The notes: generated by a model not told the origin, from the letters alone. Counted from the first letter of the stretch, positions 36,555-48,843 are shown. The stretch: 64,000 nt of DNA from Pseudarthrobacter oxydans (GCF_030812335.1 NZ_JAUSSN010000011.1:1-64000), one strand, 5' to 3'. Translations and numbers: made by a program.

Positions 36555-37643
36555 ATGACTGAAGCAGCGAACGGCAAGGCCCGGATCAGCGCCGGAGAGC
36601 GCGCCGCAGGTGAATTTCCCCACTCCCTACCAGGGCTGCGGACGGAGGTGGTCCTGTTCGACAACTCCGATCAGATGGTCCAGTCCCTTGGCAGTCATGA
36701 CGAAGCCCTGCGCTTCATTGAGGCCCAGTTCCCGGCCGTCGACTTCCATGTCCGCGGCAACGAACTCGCCATCAGCGGGCCGGCCGCCGACGTGCCGCGG
36801 ATCATGCGGCTGCTTAACGAGGTCCGGGGACTCGTCGCCCGGGGCACGGTCGTCACCCCCTCGGTCCTGCAGCAGCTCGTGTCGATGCTCCGGAGCCAGT
36901 CCCTGCAGAACCCGGTCGAGGTGCTCACCCACAACATCCTCTCGAGCCGCGGCAAGACGATCCGGCCGAAGACGCTGAACCAGAAGAACTACGTGGACGC
37001 CATTGACGACAACACGGTGATCTTCGGAATCGGCCCGGCCGGTACCGGCAAGACGTACCTGGCGATGGCCAAGGCCGTGCAGGCACTGCAGCAAAAGGAA
37101 GTCACCAGGATCATCCTGACCCGTCCTGCCGTCGAGGCGGGGGAGCGGCTGGGATTCCTTCCCGGCACGCTCAGTGACAAGATCGACCCTTACCTGCGCC
37201 CGCTCTACGACGCCCTGCACGAAATGATGGACCCCGAGTCCATCCCGCGGCTGATCGCGGCCGGCACGATCGAGGTCGCCCCGCTGGCCTACATGCGCGG
37301 ACGCACGCTCAATGACGCCTTCATCATCCTGGACGAGGCGCAGAACACCACCCCGGAACAGATGAAGATGTTCCTCACCCGGCTGGGCTTCGGCTCCAAA
37401 ATGGTGGTCACCGGCGACGTCACGCAGGTTGACCTGCCCTTCGGGACCCGGTCCGGCCTCCGCATCGTGGAGGACATCCTGCAGGGCATCGACGACGTCA
37501 ACTTCACCGTCCTGGACGCCTCCGACGTCGTCCGGCACCGCCTGGTGGGCGACATCGTCAACGCCTACAGCGTCTGGGACGAGATCCAGCGGAACCGGGT
37601 CAAGCATTCCGTGGCCCGCGACAAGCGGGAGGAACGCGCGTGA
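36555..37643 (+). CDS. PhoH family protein (PhoH-like ATPase)
   Basis: A 362-residue cytoplasmic P-loop ATPase. Walker [13 protein letters not shown] lies around residues 159-170 and the Walker B-like [10 protein letters not shown] near 257-266. An N-terminal KH-like region precedes the PhoH core. Members are linked to RNA metabolism; the conserved coupling to ybeY supports a part in rRNA or RNA processing. Its stop overlaps the ybeY start by 4 bp (GTGA). It opens the coupled block phoH-ybeY-CNNM-era. Confidence 0.93.
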   Translation: MTEAANGKARISAGERAAGEFPHSLPGLRTEVVLFDNSDQMVQSLGSHDEALRFIEAQFPAVDFHVRGNELAISGPAADVPRIMRLLNEVRGLVARGTVVTPSVLQQLVSMLRSQSLQNPVEVLTHNILSSRGKTIRPKTLNQKNYVDAIDDNTVIFGIGPAGTGKTYLAMAKAVQALQQKEVTRIILTRPAVEAGERLGFLPGTLSDKIDPYLRPLYDALHEMMDPESIPRLIAAGTIEVAPLAYMRGRTLNDAFIILDEAQNTTPEQMKMFLTRLGFGSKMVVTGDVTQVDLPFGTRSGLRIVEDILQGIDDVNFTVLDASDVVRHRLVGDIVNAYSVWDEIQRNRVKHSVARDKREERA

Positions 37644-38113
37644 GCATCGAGGTCAACAACGAATCCGGGATCACCGTCGATGAGGCCGAGCTGGTCCAGC
37701 TGTCCCGGTTCATTTTTGAACGACTCTTCATCCACCCGCAGGCCGAACTGTCGATCCTCCTCGTGGACGAGCCGGCCATGGAGAAGCTGCATATCGAGCT
37801 GATGGACGAGCCGGGCTCGACGGACGTACTCTCGGTGCCCATGGACGAGCTGACGCCGGGCACCCCGGACAAGCCCACGCCGCAGGGCATGCTCGGCGAC
37901 ATCGCCATCTGCCCGCAGGTCGCGGAGGTCCAGGCGATGAACGCCGGCCACTCCACCCAGGACGAGATGCTGCTGCTCACGACCCACGGCATCCTGCACC
38001 TGCTCGGCTTCGACCACGCGGAGCCGGAGGAGAAGGAGGAGATGTTCGGCCTCCAGCGCGAACTGCTCGCTGCCTTCACCGGTAAAGACGCCCCCTCCGA
38101 GACGATGCAGTGA
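37640..38113 (+). CDS. ybeY: Endoribonuclease YbeY (rRNA maturation)
   Basis: A 157-residue single-strand RNase needed for 16S rRNA 3'-end maturation and ribosome quality control. The zinc-binding triad H-x3-H-x5-H is seen in THGILHLLGFDH near residues 114-125. Length is normal. GTG 37640 overlaps phoH by 4 bp, and its own stop overlaps the next gene by 4 bp. This is strong evidence for one coupled operon. Confidence 0.95.
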   Translation: MSIEVNNESGITVDEAELVQLSRFIFERLFIHPQAELSILLVDEPAMEKLHIELMDEPGSTDVLSVPMDELTPGTPDKPTPQGMLGDIAICPQVAEVQAMNAGHSTQDEMLLLTTHGILHLLGFDHAEPEEKEEMFGLQRELLAAFTGKDAPSETMQ

Positions 38114-39441
38114 CGCCACTGATTGTTGCCGGCATGGCGCTGGTGTTCCTCAGTTTTGCCGCGTTCCTGACCGCGGCCGAATCCGCCTTCAACTACCTTT
38201 CCCGGCACGACGCCGAGGCCGCGATCCTGCACAGCCGCGGTACCGCGCTCAAGCGCATCATGGCCCAGCCCGTGGCGCACATGCGGGCCCTGCGGTTCTG
38301 GCGGATCTGGTTCGACATGGCCTCCGCCGTCGCCGTGACGGTGCTGCTGAACAGCCTGCTCGACAACGTCTGGCTCTCCGGGCTGATCGCCACCGGCGTG
38401 ATGGCCCTGCTCGGCTTCGTGATCGTCGGGGTGTCCCCCCGGCAGCTCGGCCGGGTGCACTCGGCCGGCCTGGTCCGCTTCAGCGCTCCGCTGATCCGCT
38501 GGCTCTGCTGGGTGCTGGGTCCCATTCCCGGCTGGCTCGTCACCCTGGGCAGCGCGGTGGCGCCCGGGGCGCCCGCGGACAACGAGGCCTTCTTCAGCGA
38601 AGAGGAATTCCGTGAGCTCGTGGACCGGGCCACGGAGTCCGACGTGATCGAGGACAACGAGGCCGAGATGATCCAGTCGGTGTTCGATTTCGGGGACACC
38701 CTGGTCCGCTCCGTCATGGTGCCCCGCACCGACATCCTTTGCATCGACTCCGGGTCCAGCCTGCACCGGGCCATGTCGCTGTTCCTGCGCTCGGGCTATT
38801 CCCGGATCCCCGTCATCGGCGAGAACACGGACCAGGTCCTGGGCATCGTGTACCTCAAGGATGTGGCCGCGGTCATCCACAACCTCGCCCCCGGGGAGGA
38901 GCCGCCGGTGGTTGACGAGCTCGCCCGCGAGGTGCGCTACGTGCCTGACTCCAAACCGGTGAGTGAACTGCTGCGCGAACTGCAGAAGGAATCGACGCAC
39001 GTCGCGATTGTGATCGACGAATACGGCGGCACGGCCGGGCTTGTCACCCTCGAGGACCTCATCGAGGAAATCGTCGGTGAGATCGTCGACGAATACGACA
39101 CCGAGAGCGCGGAAGCGGTGGAACTCGGCGACGGAAGCTACCGGGTGAGCGCCCGGATGAGCATCGAGGACCTCGGTGAGCTGTTCGACCTTGAGCTCGA
39201 CGACGACGAAGTGGACACCGTGGGCGGCCTGCTCGCCAAGGCCCTCGGCCGGGTGCCGATTGTCGGCAGCACCGTCGAGGTCCACGGCCTGTCCCTCCGC
39301 GCCGACCGGCTTGAGGGCCGGCGGAACCGCGTCAGCCACATCATTGCCTCGGCCGTACCAACAGTAGAAACTGACCTTGAAGACCTACTCGACGAGGCCG
39401 CACCAATCCAACAGGGAGTCTCACGTGAGCAAGCAGAATAA
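38110..39441 (+). CDS. CNNM/CorC-type hemolysin-family membrane protein
   Basis: A 443-residue membrane protein: DUF21/CNNM transmembrane domain (about 1-190), two CBS domains (RSVMVPRTDILCID around residue 200 and THVAIVIDEYGGTAGLVTLED around 295-315), and a C-terminal CorC_HlyC domain. Related proteins are associated with magnesium or cobalt export and Mg homeostasis. The name hemolysin is historical. GTG 38110 overlaps ybeY, and its end overlaps the era start by 17 bp. Confidence 0.9.
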   Translation: MTPLIVAGMALVFLSFAAFLTAAESAFNYLSRHDAEAAILHSRGTALKRIMAQPVAHMRALRFWRIWFDMASAVAVTVLLNSLLDNVWLSGLIATGVMALLGFVIVGVSPRQLGRVHSAGLVRFSAPLIRWLCWVLGPIPGWLVTLGSAVAPGAPADNEAFFSEEEFRELVDRATESDVIEDNEAEMIQSVFDFGDTLVRSVMVPRTDILCIDSGSSLHRAMSLFLRSGYSRIPVIGENTDQVLGIVYLKDVAAVIHNLAPGEEPPVVDELAREVRYVPDSKPVSELLRELQKESTHVAIVIDEYGGTAGLVTLEDLIEEIVGEIVDEYDTESAEAVELGDGSYRVSARMSIEDLGELFDLELDDDEVDTVGGLLAKALGRVPIVGSTVEVHGLSLRADRLEGRRNRVSHIIASAVPTVETDLEDLLDEAAPIQQGVSREQAE

Positions 39442-40384
39442 GTCCGACGGCGAAGCGCCCGACGCCGGCTACCGGGCCGGTTTCGCGGTGCTGGTCGGGC
39501 GGCCCAACACGGGCAAGTCGACCCTCACCAACGCCCTGGTCGGCCAGAAGGTCGCGATCACCTCGGCCAAACCGCAGACCACGCGCCACACCATCCGCGG
39601 CATCGTGCACCGGGAGGACGGGCAGCTGATCCTCGTCGACACTCCGGGCCTGCACCGCCCGCGCACCCTGCTCGGGAAGCGGCTGAACGAACTCGTGGCG
39701 GACACCCTCGCCGAGGTCGACGCGATCGGCTTCTGCCTGCCGGCGAACGAGAAGATCGGCCCGGGCGACAAGTTCATCGCCGCCCAGCTCGCCGCCATCG
39801 GGAACAAACCGGTCATCGCCATCGTGACGAAGGCCGACACGGTGGACCGCCAGGCCCTCACCGAACAGCTGCTCGCCGTCGACGCCCTGGGCCGCGAGGT
39901 CCTCGGCGAGGACGGCTGGAGGGACATCGTCCCGGTCTCCGCCGCCGATGGCTTCCAGGTCAAGACCCTTGCCGACGTGCTGATCGGCCTGATGCCGCCG
40001 TCGCCGCCGCTCTACCCGGACGGCCACCTGACGGACGAGCCGGAAGCGGTGATGATCGCCGAACTCATCCGGGAGGCCGCCCTCGAGGGCGTCCGCGACG
40101 AACTGCCGCACTCCCTTGCCGTCGTCGTCGACGAGATCGTTCCGCGGGAGGGCAGGCCTGACGACAAGCCCTTCCTCGACGTGCGGGTCAATCTCTACGT
40201 GGAACGTCCGTCGCAGAAGGCCATCATCATCGGCAAGGGCGGCGCCCGGCTCCGTGAGGTCGGCACGAACGCCCGCAAGGCGATTGAGGCGCTGCTCGGC
40301 GCGCGCATCTACCTGGACCTGCACGTGAAGGTCGCCAAGGACTGGCAGCGGGACCCGAAGCAGCTCGTCAAGCTCGGCTTCTAG
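39425..40384 (+). CDS. era: GTPase Era
   Basis: A 319-residue GTPase that binds the 3' end of 16S rRNA and checks 30S assembly. The G1 motif is GRPNTGKST (about 26-34), G3 is DTPG in LILVDTPGLHRP, and G4 is TKAD. The C-terminal KH domain has IIIGKGGARLREVGTNARK. GTG 39425 has GGGAG six bases upstream, inside the end of the CNNM gene; an upstream frame from 39377 has no support. YbeY and Era act on the same rRNA region, which fits the shared operon. Confidence 0.96.
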   Translation: MSKQNKSDGEAPDAGYRAGFAVLVGRPNTGKSTLTNALVGQKVAITSAKPQTTRHTIRGIVHREDGQLILVDTPGLHRPRTLLGKRLNELVADTLAEVDAIGFCLPANEKIGPGDKFIAAQLAAIGNKPVIAIVTKADTVDRQALTEQLLAVDALGREVLGEDGWRDIVPVSAADGFQVKTLADVLIGLMPPSPPLYPDGHLTDEPEAVMIAELIREAALEGVRDELPHSLAVVVDEIVPREGRPDDKPFLDVRVNLYVERPSQKAIIIGKGGARLREVGTNARKAIEALLGARIYLDLHVKVAKDWQRDPKQLVKLGF

Positions 40385-40424
40385 CCTTATCCCCGGCGCC
40401 GGCGAGGCCCGCGCCGCTCCCATG

Positions 40425-40465
40425 GAGTCCGCCATCGGGCAATTCCCAGATTCGGACTCTAAAAT
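40425..40465 (+). promoter_or_regulatory. Inverted repeat and -10-like box before the LCP gene
   Basis: GAGTCCG (40425-40431) and CGGACTC (40453-40459) are a perfect 7-bp inverted repeat. TAAAAT at 40460-40465 follows at once and suits a -10 box, 33 bp before the chosen start. The stem could also be the era terminator. Confidence 0.35.
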
Positions 40466-40498
40466 GGGCTGACCCCTGTTGTGAAAGAAGGCTCAACT

Positions 40499-42079
40499 GT
40501 GTCTCGACCCCGTGAAGACCGCGCAGACGGAACCGGACCCCCGGTTCGGTCAGGTTCTGCTGCCCGGCACACGGATGATCCCGCCGTCGGTCCGGCACGG
40601 CACCTGGGACGCATCCGCCGCATGCCCGGCTGGCTGAAGATGGGTACCGCCGTGGTCTCCATCCTGCTGGTGGGTGTCCTCGCGTTCAGCGCCTACTGGG
40701 TGCTCCGGTTGCAGGGCAATATCAGCAAGGCATCCCTCGGCGCCGGCAGCGACAAGACCGAAGGCGCCCTGGACGACTCGCGGGACCGGATGCAGATCCT
40801 CATTCTGGGCTCGGACACCCGGGACGGAAAGAACTCGAAATACGGCACGTCCGACGACGCCACCGGGTTCGGGCACTCCGACGTCATGATGCTGATGGAC
40901 ATCTCGGCGGACAACAAGCGGGTCAGCGTGGTCAGCTTCCCCCGCGACCTGCTCGTGGACACGCCCGCCTGCACCGACCAGGAAACCAAACAGGAATTCC
41001 CGGGGCAGGAGAACGTGATGATCAACGAGGCCATGTCGGAGGCCGGCATCGGCTGCGCCGTCGACACGGTCAACAAATTGACGGGCCTGGAGATTGACCA
41101 CTTCATGATGGCCGACTTCAACGCCGTCAAGGAGCTCTCGAACACGGTGGGCGGCGTGGAGGTCTGCATCAGCGACGCCGTGTACGACCCGGATTCGAAG
41201 CTGCGCCTGCCCAAGGGGACCTCCACGGTCCAGGGCGAGCAGGCACTGGCCTTCCTGCGCACCCGGCACGCCTTCGCCGACGGCGGCGACCTCGGCAGGA
41301 TCAAGGCACAGCAGGGCTTCCTGTCCGCCCTGACGCGGAAGATGAAGGATGACGGCACGATGTCCAACCCCGGCAAGATGCTGGAGATCGCCGACGTCGT
41401 GACCAGGAACCTGACCATCGACGAGGGGCTCGCCTCCATCCCGACGCTGCTGACGGTCGGGAACCGGCTGAAGAACATCGACGTCGAAAAGGTCGCCTTC
41501 GTGGCGGTCCCGACCGTGCCCGCCGTGAGCGACCCGAACCGCCTGCAGGTCGCGGAGCCCGCTGCGTCCCAGCTCTTCGCGGCGCTGCGCAAGGACATTG
41601 ACCTCACGGACCCGACGGCGCCGCCGAGCCCGTCCCCGTCCCCGGACCCCAGTGCCAGCGCCAGCGCCGAGCCGACACCCAGCGAGACGGCCCCCGCCTA
41701 CGACAAGGCGCTGCAGCCCGTCATGGTCGCGAACGGGTCCGGTGTCCCGGCGCGGACCCAGGAGATCCTCCAGGCCCTCACCACCGGCGGTTTCACCGAA
41801 CTCGGCCAGCTGGCCGCTCCGCCGGTCGCAGCGACCGCCATCTATTACGGTGCCGGCTATGAGGTTGTGGCCGCCGATGTTGCCGCCCTGCTGGGCATTC
41901 CGGCGACGCATGTGCTCCCGGCCGCCGGTGTCGCCGGCGTCCAGGTCTACCTGGGCAGCGACCTGGTGGGCGGCACCCCGGGTGCGGACGCGGGCGTGCA
42001 GCTGCCCCCGGACATCGTCAACCAGACCGCCGGTGACGTCGTCTGCCAGCAGGCCAACCCGGCGCTGATCTCCCGGTAG
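40499..42079 (+). CDS. LCP family glycopolymer ligase with LytR C-terminal domain
   Basis: A 526-residue type II membrane protein that attaches teichoic-acid-like or arabinogalactan-like glycopolymers to peptidoglycan. One TM helix (about 50-70) follows a basic N-tail. The LCP catalytic domain holds ILILGSDTRDG, VVSFPRDLLVD and FLRTRHAFADGGDLGR with the Arg/Asp lipid-phosphate-binding residues. A Pro/Ser linker (SPSPDPSASASAEP) then leads to a C-terminal LytR_C domain from about 405. GTG 40499 follows GAAGG at seven bases; GTG 40481 is a weaker choice. It stands alone between era and a convergent M13 peptidase. Confidence 0.9.
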   Translation: MSRPREDRADGTGPPVRSGSAARHTDDPAVGPARHLGRIRRMPGWLKMGTAVVSILLVGVLAFSAYWVLRLQGNISKASLGAGSDKTEGALDDSRDRMQILILGSDTRDGKNSKYGTSDDATGFGHSDVMMLMDISADNKRVSVVSFPRDLLVDTPACTDQETKQEFPGQENVMINEAMSEAGIGCAVDTVNKLTGLEIDHFMMADFNAVKELSNTVGGVEVCISDAVYDPDSKLRLPKGTSTVQGEQALAFLRTRHAFADGGDLGRIKAQQGFLSALTRKMKDDGTMSNPGKMLEIADVVTRNLTIDEGLASIPTLLTVGNRLKNIDVEKVAFVAVPTVPAVSDPNRLQVAEPAASQLFAALRKDIDLTDPTAPPSPSPSPDPSASASAEPTPSETAPAYDKALQPVMVANGSGVPARTQEILQALTTGGFTELGQLAAPPVAATAIYYGAGYEVVAADVAALLGIPATHVLPAAGVAGVQVYLGSDLVGGTPGADAGVQLPPDIVNQTAGDVVCQQANPALISR

Positions 42080-42132
42080 CGGCGCCCCTGAAGCCACACA
42101 GAGGGCCGGCCGGACCGTAACGCCGGGGGTGA

Positions 42133-44085
42133 CTACCAGATGCTGACGCGCGCCTCGGCCGGCATCCACATGCCGTCCTGCTCCGCCGTGCCGAAGGCCT
42201 CGTGGAAGGCGTCCAGGTTCTTGGCGATCTGGTTGGTGCGGAACTCATTGGGGGAGTGCGGATCCGTGGCGAGCCTGCGGATCGCTTCCTCGGTCCGGAT
42301 GACCTGCCGCCAGCCGGCAGCCCAGGACGCAAAGAAGCGCTGCGCGCCGGTCAGGCCGTCCAGCACCGGCGGCTCCTGGCCCTCGAGGCTGATCAGGTAG
42401 GCCTTGTAGGCAATCGTCAGGCCGCCGAGGTCGCCGATATTCTCGCCCAGGGTCAGTTTGCCGTTGACGGTGTGCCCGGACGCCGCGGCGGGGGAGAGCG
42501 CATCGAACTGGGCCACCAGCCTGGCGGCCAGCGATTCGAAGGCGGTGCGGTCCTCTTCCGTCCACCAGTTGCGGAGCAGCCCGCTGCCATCGTACTGGGA
42601 GCCCTGGTCGTCAAAGCCGTGGCCGATTTCGTGCCCGATGATGGCGCCGATGCCGCCGTAGTTGACGGCGTCGTCGGCGTCGGCGGTGAAGAAGGGCGGC
42701 TGCAGGATCGCCGCGGGGAAAACGATCTCGTTGAGCAGGGGGTGGTAGTAGGCATTTACTGTCTGCGGTGTCATCAGCCACTTTTCCCGGTCCACGGGCT
42801 TGCCCACCTCATCAAGGTGCCGGTCGACGTCGGCGTTGTGCGCGCGCTCCACATTGCCGAGCAGATCCGACGGGTCGATTTCCACCGCGGAGTAGTCGAT
42901 CCACTTGTCCGGGTAGCCGATCTTGGCCCGGAAGGAGTCGAGCTTCTTCAGGGCCTCGTGTTTGGTGTCCTCGCCCATCCAGGCCAGGCCGGTGATGGAT
43001 TCCCGGTACGCCTCGATCAGGTTCGCGACCAGCGTCACCATCCGGGCCTTGTGCGTCTCCGGGAAGTGCCGGGCCACGTAGATCTGGCCCACGGCCTCGC
43101 CCAGCGCGGCCTCGACGACGGCGACCCCGCGCTTCCAGCGGTCCTTGTTCCGCGGAGTGCCGCTGAGGGTGGTGCCGTAAAAGCCGAAGTTGGCGTCCAC
43201 GAACGCGGAGGAGAGGTACGGTGCGGCCGCGCTGACGACGCGCAGGGCAAGCCATTCCTGCCAGGCGGACAGCGGCTCGGAGTCCAGCAGGGCCGCCGCC
43301 CCGGCGAAGAAGTCCGGCGTGCTCACGACCAGTTCGGCGCGCTTCTCCGGCGTGATGGCGGCGGCGTCGAACCAGGCCGTGAGGAGCGGGAAGAGCTCGG
43401 TGGCCTGATCGGCGGATTTCAGGTTGTACGTCTTCTGCGGATCCCGCAGGGTGACTTTGTCCCAGTGGTGGCCGGCCAGCGCCGTTTCCAGTGCCACGAC
43501 CCGGCCGGCCGCCGCCTCCGGGTCGGCGACGCCGGCGAGGGTGAAAACGGTTCCCACATGGTCCTGGTAGGCCTGGACCACCGCGGCGAACTTCTCGTCG
43601 CGGTAATACGATTCATCCGGCAGGCCCAGTCCGCCCTGGCCGGTGTAGAGCAGGATCCGGTCCGGGTTGCCGGCGTCGGGGGCGGGATAGATGTAGAAGA
43701 GGCCACCCACGTCCGCGCGGAACAGGCGCCCGGAGAGAGCCACGAGGTCGGCGACCGTCTGCGTGGCGAACACCTCGGCGAGCCGCGGCCGGACCGGGTC
43801 CAGTCCTTTGGCCTCCACCGCGGCCTCATCCATGAAGCTGTTGTAGAGGTCCCCGATCTTCTGCTCGATCCCGGTGGACTCCGCGCCGCGGGCGGCCGCG
43901 TCCAGGATGATCTCCTTCACCGCAAGCTCCGAGCCGTCCCGCAGCGCCGTGAACGTGCCCTCCAGGGGCCGGTCGTCCGGGATCTCGGTGCTCTGGAGCC
44001 AGGTGCCGTTGACATGCTGGTACAGGTCATCCTGCGGCCGGACACTGGCGTCGATATTGGGCAGGTCGATCCCCGAAAGTGGCAC
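42133..44085 (-). CDS. M13 family zinc metallopeptidase (PepO-like)
   Basis: A 650-residue neprilysin-like endopeptidase. The HEXXH zinc motif is in IIGHEIGHGFDDQGS around residue 484, with the third ligand Glu in ENIGDLGGLT about 60 residues later. The N-terminus MPLSGIDLPNIDASVRPQDDLYQHVNG is standard and lacks a signal peptide, so it is cytoplasmic in this host. It probably digests oligopeptides. It is a single gene, convergent with the LCP gene. About 250 bp separate it from leuA, which runs the other way. Confidence 0.94.
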   Translation of the reverse strand: MPLSGIDLPNIDASVRPQDDLYQHVNGTWLQSTEIPDDRPLEGTFTALRDGSELAVKEIILDAAARGAESTGIEQKIGDLYNSFMDEAAVEAKGLDPVRPRLAEVFATQTVADLVALSGRLFRADVGGLFYIYPAPDAGNPDRILLYTGQGGLGLPDESYYRDEKFAAVVQAYQDHVGTVFTLAGVADPEAAAGRVVALETALAGHHWDKVTLRDPQKTYNLKSADQATELFPLLTAWFDAAAITPEKRAELVVSTPDFFAGAAALLDSEPLSAWQEWLALRVVSAAAPYLSSAFVDANFGFYGTTLSGTPRNKDRWKRGVAVVEAALGEAVGQIYVARHFPETHKARMVTLVANLIEAYRESITGLAWMGEDTKHEALKKLDSFRAKIGYPDKWIDYSAVEIDPSDLLGNVERAHNADVDRHLDEVGKPVDREKWLMTPQTVNAYYHPLLNEIVFPAAILQPPFFTADADDAVNYGGIGAIIGHEIGHGFDDQGSQYDGSGLLRNWWTEEDRTAFESLAARLVAQFDALSPAAASGHTVNGKLTLGENIGDLGGLTIAYKAYLISLEGQEPPVLDGLTGAQRFFASWAAGWRQVIRTEEAIRRLATDPHSPNEFRTNQIAKNLDAFHEAFGTAEQDGMWMPAEARVSIW

Positions 44086-44201
44086 GGATGCTCCTTTGAG
44101 AGGCAGCCCGGGACCGCCGTGTTACGGGTCGCCGGGTCTGCATGGTGGACGTTACGGAGGTGTGGCTCCTTCATCTTACGCACCCGTGTTACTGTGAAAA
44201 G

Positions 44202-46078
<1,877 letters not shown>

Positions 46079-46092
46079 GCCGGCCCTCATTA

Positions 46093-46121
46093 CTGCGCCG
46101 CCGGGTCCTCCGGCGGCGCAG
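46093..46121 (+). terminator. Hairpin after leuA
   Basis: CTGCGCCGCCGG and CCGGCGGCGCAG form a perfect 12-bp stem with the loop GTCCT, 14 bp after the leuA stop. The run that follows is TCTGCC, not a T-run. Confidence 0.7.
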
Positions 46122-46186
46122 TCTGCCTGAACTGCGGTGTTTCCCGATAGGCAGCGTTTCCTTCAAAGACAGTGCGAAGATTAACC

Positions 46187-46942
46187 GTGGCCCATCCCTC
46201 CTCCTTTGCCTCCCGCGCCTACCGTGATGACGGCGTCATCCTGCGCACCCACAAGCTGGGTGAAGCGGACCGCATCATCACCATCCTCACCAAGCACCAC
46301 GGCCAGGTCCGCGCGGTGGCCAAGGGCGTCCGGCGCACGAGCAGCCGCTTCGGCGCCCGGCTGGAGCCCTTTATGGTCGCGGACCTCCAACTGATCTCCG
46401 GCCGCACCCTGGACATCGTTACGCAGGCGGTAGCCAAAGGGGCCTACGGCGGCAACATCGCCGCGGACTACGGCCGCTACACCGTCGCTGCGGCCATGAC
46501 GGAGACGGCCGAGAAGCTCACCGACGTCGACGGCGAAGCGGGCACCGCCCAGTACAACCTCCTCGTCGGGGCCCTGGCATCGCTGAGCCGCGGGGACCAC
46601 AGCCCGGAACTCATCCTCGATTCGTACCTGCTGCGCGCCCTCGCCACCGGCGGCTGGGCGCCGAGCTTCACCGACTGTGCCCGCTGCGGGGCCCGTGGTC
46701 CGCACACCGCGTTCTCGGCTCCGCTCGGCGGCATGGTGTGCGCCGACTGCCGCCCGCCGGGATCGCCCGCGCCGGCGGCGGAAACCGTTGTGCTGCTCGG
46801 CGCGCTGCTCACCGGGGACTGGGCGACGGCGGACGCGTCCGTCCGCGTGCACCGCCGGGAGGCCGCCGGCCTCGTGGCCAGCTACCTGCAGTGGCATCTG
46901 GAACGTGTCCTCAAATCCCTCAAACATGTGGAGCGAACGTAA
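46187..46942 (+). CDS. recO: DNA repair protein RecO
   Basis: A 251-residue mediator of RecFOR recombinational repair that anneals ssDNA and loads RecA. The N-terminal OB fold begins [19 protein letters not shown], and the middle is helical. The zinc finger CARCG...CADC in the C-terminal third is intact. GTG 46187 is chosen, with a GTG at 46172 as an alternative. The uppS start follows two bases after the recO stop. Confidence 0.95.
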   Translation: MAHPSSFASRAYRDDGVILRTHKLGEADRIITILTKHHGQVRAVAKGVRRTSSRFGARLEPFMVADLQLISGRTLDIVTQAVAKGAYGGNIAADYGRYTVAAAMTETAEKLTDVDGEAGTAQYNLLVGALASLSRGDHSPELILDSYLLRALATGGWAPSFTDCARCGARGPHTAFSAPLGGMVCADCRPPGSPAPAAETVVLLGALLTGDWATADASVRVHRREAAGLVASYLQWHLERVLKSLKHVERT

Positions 46943-46944
46943 CT

Positions 46945-47772
46945 GTGGCGTTGGGTAAAAAGAAGAATCCGGTCCGGCAGCGGAGCGCCCCTGTGGTGCA
47001 CCCGTACCCGCACGCCTCCGGAGCCGTGCCCCCGGCGATTCCGGCGGAGTTCATTCCCCGCCACGTCGCGATCGTGATGGACGGCAACGGACGCTGGGCC
47101 AACCAGCGCGGCCTGCCCCGGATCGAAGGCCACAAGGCGGGGGAGCCGGCCCTGCTGGACGTCGTGGCCGGGGCGATCGAGCTCGGCATCGAGTACGTGA
47201 GCGTCTACGCCTTCTCCACCGAGAACTGGCGCCGCTCGCCCGAGGAAGTGCGCTTCCTGATGGGATTTAACAAGGATGTGCTACGTCGGCAGCGCAACCA
47301 GCTCGATGAGTGGGGCGTCCGGATCCGCTGGTCCGGCCGGCGCCCCCGGCTCTGGGGCTCGGTGATCCGCGAGCTGGAGGAGGCCGAGGACTTCACCCGC
47401 GGCAACAGCACGTGCACGTTGAACATGTGTGTTAACTACGGCGGACGCGCCGAAATCGCGGATGCGGTGTCCGCGATCGCGGAGGAAGTCGCCGCCGGGC
47501 GGCTGAAACCGGGTGCCATCACCGAAAAGACGATCCAGAAATACCTGGACGAGCCCGACCTTCCCGACGTCGACCTGTTCCTGCGCAGCTCCGGCGAGCA
47601 GCGGCTCTCCAACTTCATGCTGTGGCAGTCGGCGTATGCGGAGTTCGTCTTTATGGATACGCTGTGGCCCGACGTGGACCGGCGCACACTGTGGGACGCC
47701 GTCGAGATCTACGCCCAGCGGGACCGCCGGTACGGCGGTGCGGTGGACGCGGCCCCTGCCGCCCCGGCCTGA
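46945..47772 (+). CDS. uppS: Isoprenyl transferase (undecaprenyl diphosphate synthase family)
   Basis: A 275-residue cis-prenyltransferase that extends farnesyl or decaprenyl diphosphate to the lipid carrier for cell-wall glycans. The catalytic P-loop [14 protein letters not shown] (Asp near residue 44) and the signature [11 protein letters not shown] are present, as is the C-terminal [15 protein letters not shown]. An N-terminal basic extension of about 30 residues is typical in actinobacteria. GTG 46945 follows recO by 2 bp. Chain length of the product is not decided by sequence. Confidence 0.94.
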   Translation: MALGKKKNPVRQRSAPVVHPYPHASGAVPPAIPAEFIPRHVAIVMDGNGRWANQRGLPRIEGHKAGEPALLDVVAGAIELGIEYVSVYAFSTENWRRSPEEVRFLMGFNKDVLRRQRNQLDEWGVRIRWSGRRPRLWGSVIRELEEAEDFTRGNSTCTLNMCVNYGGRAEIADAVSAIAEEVAAGRLKPGAITEKTIQKYLDEPDLPDVDLFLRSSGEQRLSNFMLWQSAYAEFVFMDTLWPDVDRRTLWDAVEIYAQRDRRYGGAVDAAPAAPA

Positions 47773-47805
47773 CCCCCCAGGGATCCGGCCTGGGTGTCAG
47801 CCCCC

Positions 47806-48843
47806 TCAGCCCGGGTAGAGGCTGAGCCAGAGGACGAGGTCGTCGTAGGCCTCCTGCCGCACCGCGCGGCGGGACAGGAAGATGTCATGGATCGCTCCCG
47901 GGTACCGGAAGACCGCCGTCCGGCGGCCCAGCCTGAGCGCGCTGCGTGCCGTTTCCTCGACATCGATCACGGCGTCGAGTCCCATGAGTTCCTCGGACCA
48001 TTCCGCCTGGATCCGGGTGCGTCCGGACAGCATGACCAGCACCGGCGGGCGGATGTCGAGCCGCTGCGCGACGGCCGCGTGGCCGGCCAGGACTGCCTTC
48101 ATCCAGCCCGGCCGGACGGGGAACGATTCCCGCGGACGCCACGCGGGATCCAGGACCCATTCGCCGTGCGCGGTGCCGCCCACGCTGTCCCAGTAGCCGG
48201 GCATGCTGGGCATCAGGAGCACCCGGCGCGGATCCGCGCGCGCCAGCGGTTCCACCAGATGTACCGCGATGTTCCGGATCAGGCTGCTGCCCTGGAGTTC
48301 CAGCCAGGGAGCATTGAGGACCAGCGTGCCCAGCTTCCCCGGATTCCGGTCCGCCCACAGCGCTGCCACGAGACCGCCGAGGGAATGCGCGAGCAGGTGC
48401 ACCGTCGGCGCCGCGGAGGTGCCGGTGCGGCTGGCGATGTCGGCGCCGATCGCTGCCAGCGCTGCTGCGATGTCCTCGTCGTAGATGGCCAGGTCGGTGG
48501 TGTAGCCGGGGGTCTGCCAGTCCCGGAGGCTGCGCCCGAACTTCCGCAGGTCCAGGGCATAGAAGTGGAAGCCGCTGGCAACGAGGTGATCGGCGAGTTC
48601 GGCCTGCAGGAAATAGTCCGCCCAGCCGTGCAGGTAGAGAACCACCTTCGCCGGTGCCTGAGTCCCAGGCACGGCCGGGCCCGGAGCCGCCACCCATGCC
48701 GCAGTTCCGTCCGGTCCGGCGTGCCGGACCAGGGTCGCGACGACGGGGCCCTCGTCGTCCGGCGCCAGGGGCAGTTCCAGGCGTGCGAAGCGGCTGCCCA
48801 GCACATCTTCCCGCCACAGCGGCCGCACTCCGGCGAGCGTCAC
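47806..48843 (-). CDS. Alpha/beta hydrolase (serine aminopeptidase-like), copy 2 of a tandem pair
   Basis: A 345-residue hydrolase similar along its length to the gene just upstream. It has the oxyanion segment VVLYLHGWADYF, a DLRKFGRSL block and the nucleophile elbow LLAHSLGGLVAAL. The likely acid lies after VVIDVEETA-like text and the catalytic His in AIHDIFLS near the C-terminus. The pattern fits lysophospholipase/monoacylglycerol-lipase-like (Hydrolase_4) enzymes. GTG 48843 overlaps the partner's stop by 4 bp, so the pair is coupled. Substrate unknown. Confidence 0.85.
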   Translation of the reverse strand: MTLAGVRPLWREDVLGSRFARLELPLAPDDEGPVVATLVRHAGPDGTAAWVAAPGPAVPGTQAPAKVVLYLHGWADYFLQAELADHLVASGFHFYALDLRKFGRSLRDWQTPGYTTDLAIYDEDIAAALAAIGADIASRTGTSAAPTVHLLAHSLGGLVAALWADRNPGKLGTLVLNAPWLELQGSSLIRNIAVHLVEPLARADPRRVLLMPSMPGYWDSVGGTAHGEWVLDPAWRPRESFPVRPGWMKAVLAGHAAVAQRLDIRPPVLVMLSGRTRIQAEWSEELMGLDAVIDVEETARSALRLGRRTAVFRYPGAIHDIFLSRRAVRQEAYDDLVLWLSLYPG